DNA of 64,000 bases from Himantopus leucocephalus (lineage: Eukaryota; Chordata; Aves; Charadriiformes; Recurvirostridae), in assembly GCA_003993805.1 (NCBI GenBank), contig RSEF01000004.1, positions 17,648,686 to 17,712,685 on the forward strand, written 5' to 3'. This document shows, piece by piece, positions 60,556 through 64,000 of the stretch. Below the pieces are notes generated by a model. The model was given only the letters and a program-made list of their open reading frames with translations. It did not search any database and was not told where the DNA came from. Both the position numbers and the translations under genes were made by a program. Numbering within the stretch: the stretch's first letter is position 1; each line of letters opens with the position of its first letter.

Positions 60556-60699
60556 AGAAAAAATACTAAGTTTTTTGTAATAAGTACCATTGTTGCTCAC
60601 ACGATTTTCATTGACTTGGTCTATACACTACATAATAAAAGTTAAGGAGTAGAACAAAAACAACTTGCAGTTTGGAGCAAGTTAATGGTATTTCATTAA

Positions 60700-60960
60700 C
60701 AAACTGTAAATAGTAACAGCATAAGCTAGATGTGAAACTGCTTTCACAGGCCATAAATGCTTAATGTTTATTACCAATAAAAGTCAAAGGAGCATTTAGC
60801 AAAGCAGTTTACCAAACAAACATTAAATACTTTAATGCATTAGATTCAGTGGACAGAATCAGGTTATTTAATTAACAATGAGTAATCCGTTAGGGCTTTA
60901 TTCACCACAAATGATCTGCAGCTTCGCACATTAAAAGAGCTTATGAAAGCTGTGTAGTGG
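60700..60960. promoter_or_regulatory. candidate conserved noncoding block
   Basis: Unique sequence with TTTATTACCAATAAAAGTC, ACTTTAATGCATTAGATTC and TTTAATTAACAATGAGTAAT, closely packed homeodomain and SOX/POU-like cores. The call rests on composition only. Confidence 0.22.
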
Positions 60961-62023
60961 TGGAAGAACAACTCAGAGGTGCCAGATGTAGAAAGCCCCA
61001 GTGAGGAAAGAGTTCACGTTTGCTGTTTCCAGGCTGATACACCTTGGCCTTTGCATGTGCGGGTCTGGATTTCATCTCTTTCTGATAGTATAAGGATTCT
61101 GGATAAATCACCGCAAAATGTTTTAGATGCTAATTATTGCAATTATGTTCTCAGTCACGTTCTTCTGCTACATGGCATTTAGGCTGTCTTTCAAAGAAAC
61201 CCACCATGCAACAAATGAGAAATGAGAATAATATCACACTTAAGATGTAAAACTCAGTGCCAGAATCTTCCCAATTAGAAATAGTGACGTAAAATGAGTG
61301 TTTGGGACGAAACTGTGATGCCCTCAGAGTCGAAGTTGGCGGTCTCTTTGGATTTGGTGACTTTGTATTTGAATTGCAGTAAATGTAAAAAACTATAGAA
61401 AATAATTACCTTTGTTCACTGATGCTATGGAACAAAAATTATGCTGTCTGAGACTTTTGCATTCCCCAAGTGGTCAGAAAGATGAGAATTTAATCAAAAC
61501 TACTCAACAGAAACATTTCCAAAGAGGATCCACGTGCAGGATATCAAACGCTTTCCTTTGTGATGGATTCTTCCCTGAAAATGCCTTGTTCTCTTCATGG
61601 TAGAAACTGGATGTCTGGCTTAGACTGGGCATTCAACCTACAAACAGCTGACGTTAGATCAGATGAATGCCACCAGATTTGTGAGGAAGACTCTAGTTTG
61701 AAAACCCGAGCTCAATGTTTCTTGAGACAGTAGCCTCATTCAAATAAGTATCTTAAGATTTTGCAGGGTTGAAAGCCAACTTAGCAACTTGGAGGATCTA
61801 TGTGTGTTGCATCAAAATCAAACTGAAAGCTTGCAACTATGGAACAATTCCAGTAGAAAATAAGACTGGTTGTGTGTGTTTTAGGTGAAAGAAGTTAAGA
61901 CTGTGACAGCTGATTAAACGAGTTAGTCTAAAGAACAGGATAGATATAGTTCAGTATGAACTTCATAACTTCAGAGTTTCAAATCTTATTTCACAGTCTT
62001 ACATTTGATACAAGTTTATGATC

Positions 62024-62230
62024 ATAATCATGTGGCTAATGTTCTGTAATTCAATTACTGCGCTGTTGTGAACATTAACAATTATGTAGCAGAACTGAAA
62101 CACAGTGGGACAAACTGGCAGTATTCATATTTCACTTAGTTACAGCCTATTGCATAATTACTACAGATAAGTTACTGTTTAATCCATAGCAACATAAGGA
62201 ATGAATTGCAACAATAATTACGTGGCTAAT
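62024..62230. repeat. 17-mer direct repeat pair, 190 bp apart
   Basis: ATAATCATGTGGCTAAT at 62024-62040 and ATAATTACGTGGCTAAT at 62214-62230 differ only by two C/T transitions. Both lie in an AT-rich unique block. Confidence 0.8.
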
Positions 62231-62423
62231 ACTGCCTCTTGAAATTAATAAAACATACAAAACTGAAATTATGTCAAGGTTACAGAGGATCTAGTCTAAG
62301 AAGTGTGTGCTGTTTCTTCAAAAGATTATTGGTTGTTGGAAATTCTAGATTTGTGTTCATTCTATTTTGGATCTTCACTTTTGCTCTAAATCATTATTAA
62401 AACCTCTTGAAATATTTGATTTA

Positions 62424-64000
62424 TTTTTTTTTTTAGCTTTACCATAATAGGTGTTTTCCACTTAAAGCAGCAATGGTTTAAAATTCCCACCATGGCTTTT
62501 GTTAACACTAAATAATAACACTGGTTCACTAATGTAATCCAGCTCATGACCTCATACACTGCTTTTGGCACAGACCATCACTTTTGGGTCCCAATGAAAA
62601 CAGCAGTGATTTGAGGTAGGTTGTCCAATGCTTTGTACGTATACTGTGATGTATCGTTGGCCTTAATCAACAAGTTACCACCTTCAGGAATTCCCATTTT
62701 TTTCATTGTAGCTCACTCAATGTCAGAGTAAATTGCATGATTGATGTTCTAGTCTGTTTATCAAGGAACTCATGCATTCCCTTTTTAAAATCAATATTTA
62801 GGAATAAAATAGCCCTACGATAATTTATTTTATCAATGTAAGTAAAAATACTGTTTAATATTTCACCTGAAGAATTAAGTCTTTGAAGATTAACCAAAAG
62901 ATAAAATTGATGTAACTGATGACAGGTTTGGCTGGCTCAGCATTCCTCCTATTGGTTGTCTTCATGCAAAAAAGAGGGCAAAAGAGAAACTATTAACTTC
63001 TGCTGAGCAGTGTACAAAAAAGTCCTATGTTCCAAACACGGGTGGTGAATTACTGTAGAGACGGTGAAAAGTTGTCATTTCACTTGGTTCTCTGACCTGC
63101 AGTTATTCGAGTTGTGGAAGTGTATTTTCCTCTTCCTAGAGGGAAGAGCTAAAATGTACTTAATCAGCTTCAATGCTAAAGAAAAAGGATGAAACAGCAA
63201 TTAAAGTTCAAATTGCAGTGTGCCTAAAAAGACTATGAATAAGATTTGAATTTATATTTGGACACACTACATCAGTACTTCTGATACTGAAAGGTTAAAA
63301 GTACATCAGGACTACTATAGATCTCGTCTGATCAAAAAAGTTGACCCCGTCGGTCGCCTTCATTCTAGGTCTTCATATTTCTGGTAGAACTTTCTAGCTG
63401 AAAATACAGATTCCTTAAAAGTTACATAAACTTATGGTGGCAGGTGACATTTCATTGGAGCCGTTGGTTTCACTAATGACTTGCTTATGTTTGTTCTGCC
63501 CTTGGCCTTGTGCAGGGCACCGCTGTGAGGTTCTGATAGCTGTGTATGCATTTCCATCAACATAAATGGCTCTTGAGAAGGATTCATTTCTTGTGCTGCA
63601 TTTTTCTGTTTTTCTGGATTTAATACAAAATTGAATCCACCTAATGATAACATGTTGCTATGACCTCATTTTAAGAAAGGTATAATTTTGTTAGGACTCA
63701 TTATTATAGTATCTAATTCCTGTCTGAATGATGTAAATTGAAAACACTCTCTTCTCATTTGCTCCTGGTCACGAGACAGATCCTGAGTGATTAAAGAGTA
63801 TTTAAGTGCAAATATAACTGCTGAAGACACCAGCTCATTTTCAGAACCAATGTGAAAGCACTGGCACGTACAAGGAGCAATAATCCCCTTATGCATAAAT
63901 GTCCTCAGGTTCTTACATCTTTACTGTGGTGTCCTCAGCTTCTCTCTGTCCTCACTTTTTGGTAAAACCTCCCCTCCCAGTATCATTTGAAAAATACAAA
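62424..64000 (-). pseudogene. possible decayed coding sequence or processed pseudogene (unidentified)
   Basis: On the minus strand one frame runs from the window end (64000) to a stop at 63360-63362, about 213 codons, with only three internal stops (63921-63923, 63666-63668, 63432-63434). Segments look protein-like, for example LITQDLSRDQEQMRRECFQF, NPEKQKNAAQEMNPSQEPF and ESVFSARKFYQKYEDLE. Further down, INYRRAILFLNIDFKKGMHE (in 62703-62897) and, in another frame, KKMGIPEGGNLLIKANDTSQ (about 62641-62703) continue the impression. An A11 tract on the minus strand (plus T11, 62424-62434) lies at the 3' side, as in a retrocopy, though no AATAAA precedes it. I did not recognise a parent gene. Chance is not excluded, and the 5' end lies outside the window. 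Confidence 0.25.

Larger units (their letters stand above)
60361..62423. other. AT-rich single-copy sequence, enhancer-like in places
   Basis: No repeats recognised. Dense TAAT cores occur at about 60700-60960 (TTATTTAATTAACAATGAG) and 61980-62260. A pair of 17-mers lies at 62024 and 62214 (listed separately). Coding frames are short. Confidence 0.45.

Noticed and set aside
1..64000. tRNA, rRNA, snRNA, CRISPR array or bacterial-type operon
   Set aside because: I looked for the B-box type GGTTCRAATCC, U6-like ends, regular spaced repeats and ribosome-binding patterns and saw none; the content is vertebrate.

Overview
The window looks like bird nuclear DNA. The evidence is its repeats: several CR1 LINE 3' ends with the typical avian tail (a G-rich 'TTGGACTAGATGACC' type motif, then a short ATTCTRTG repeat), one CR1 fragment that still encodes part of a reverse transcriptase, and a solo LTR of a type I recognise from avian ERVL-like endogenous retroviruses. 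There are also older repeats of amniote age: a MIR-type SINE, a decayed CR1/L3-like LINE and a short dispersed-repeat fragment. The sequence is AT-rich and mostly single-copy in appearance. It carries four 100-N gaps (2396, 12555, 26997 and 47130) and one isolated N at 48690.

I could not identify any protein-coding gene with confidence. Nearly all open frames are short, overlap each other on both strands, and sit in GC-rich patches or repeats. The window is therefore best read as a gene desert or a very large intron. The left part (1-12 kb) holds a CR1 tail, a MIR and a segment at about 4.69-5.15 kb that looks like a terminal exon and 3' UTR. The stretch from 12.5 to 28.3 kb has four LINE pieces, including the CR1 reverse-transcriptase remnant broken by a gap. 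The stretch from 28 to 46 kb is almost repeat-free, with scattered AT-rich blocks rich in TAAT cores. A 513-bp solo LTR lies at 46149-46661 on the minus strand. From 47 to 59 kb there are only simple-sequence tracts, small inverted repeats and a C-rich strand able to form a G-quadruplex on the opposite strand.

The right end is the most gene-like part. A 194-codon open frame lies at 59776-60360 with a polyadenylation signal 190 bp downstream. From 64000 down to about 63360 on the minus strand, one reading frame runs 213 codons with only three internal stops. More protein-like pieces follow, and an A tract (minus strand) lies at 62424-62434. This could be a decayed gene or processed pseudogene running out of the window; I did not recognise its parent.

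No bacterial-type system, CRISPR array, tRNA, rRNA or known small RNA was seen. Conservation, transcription and repeat-library searches would decide most open questions, and none could be run here.
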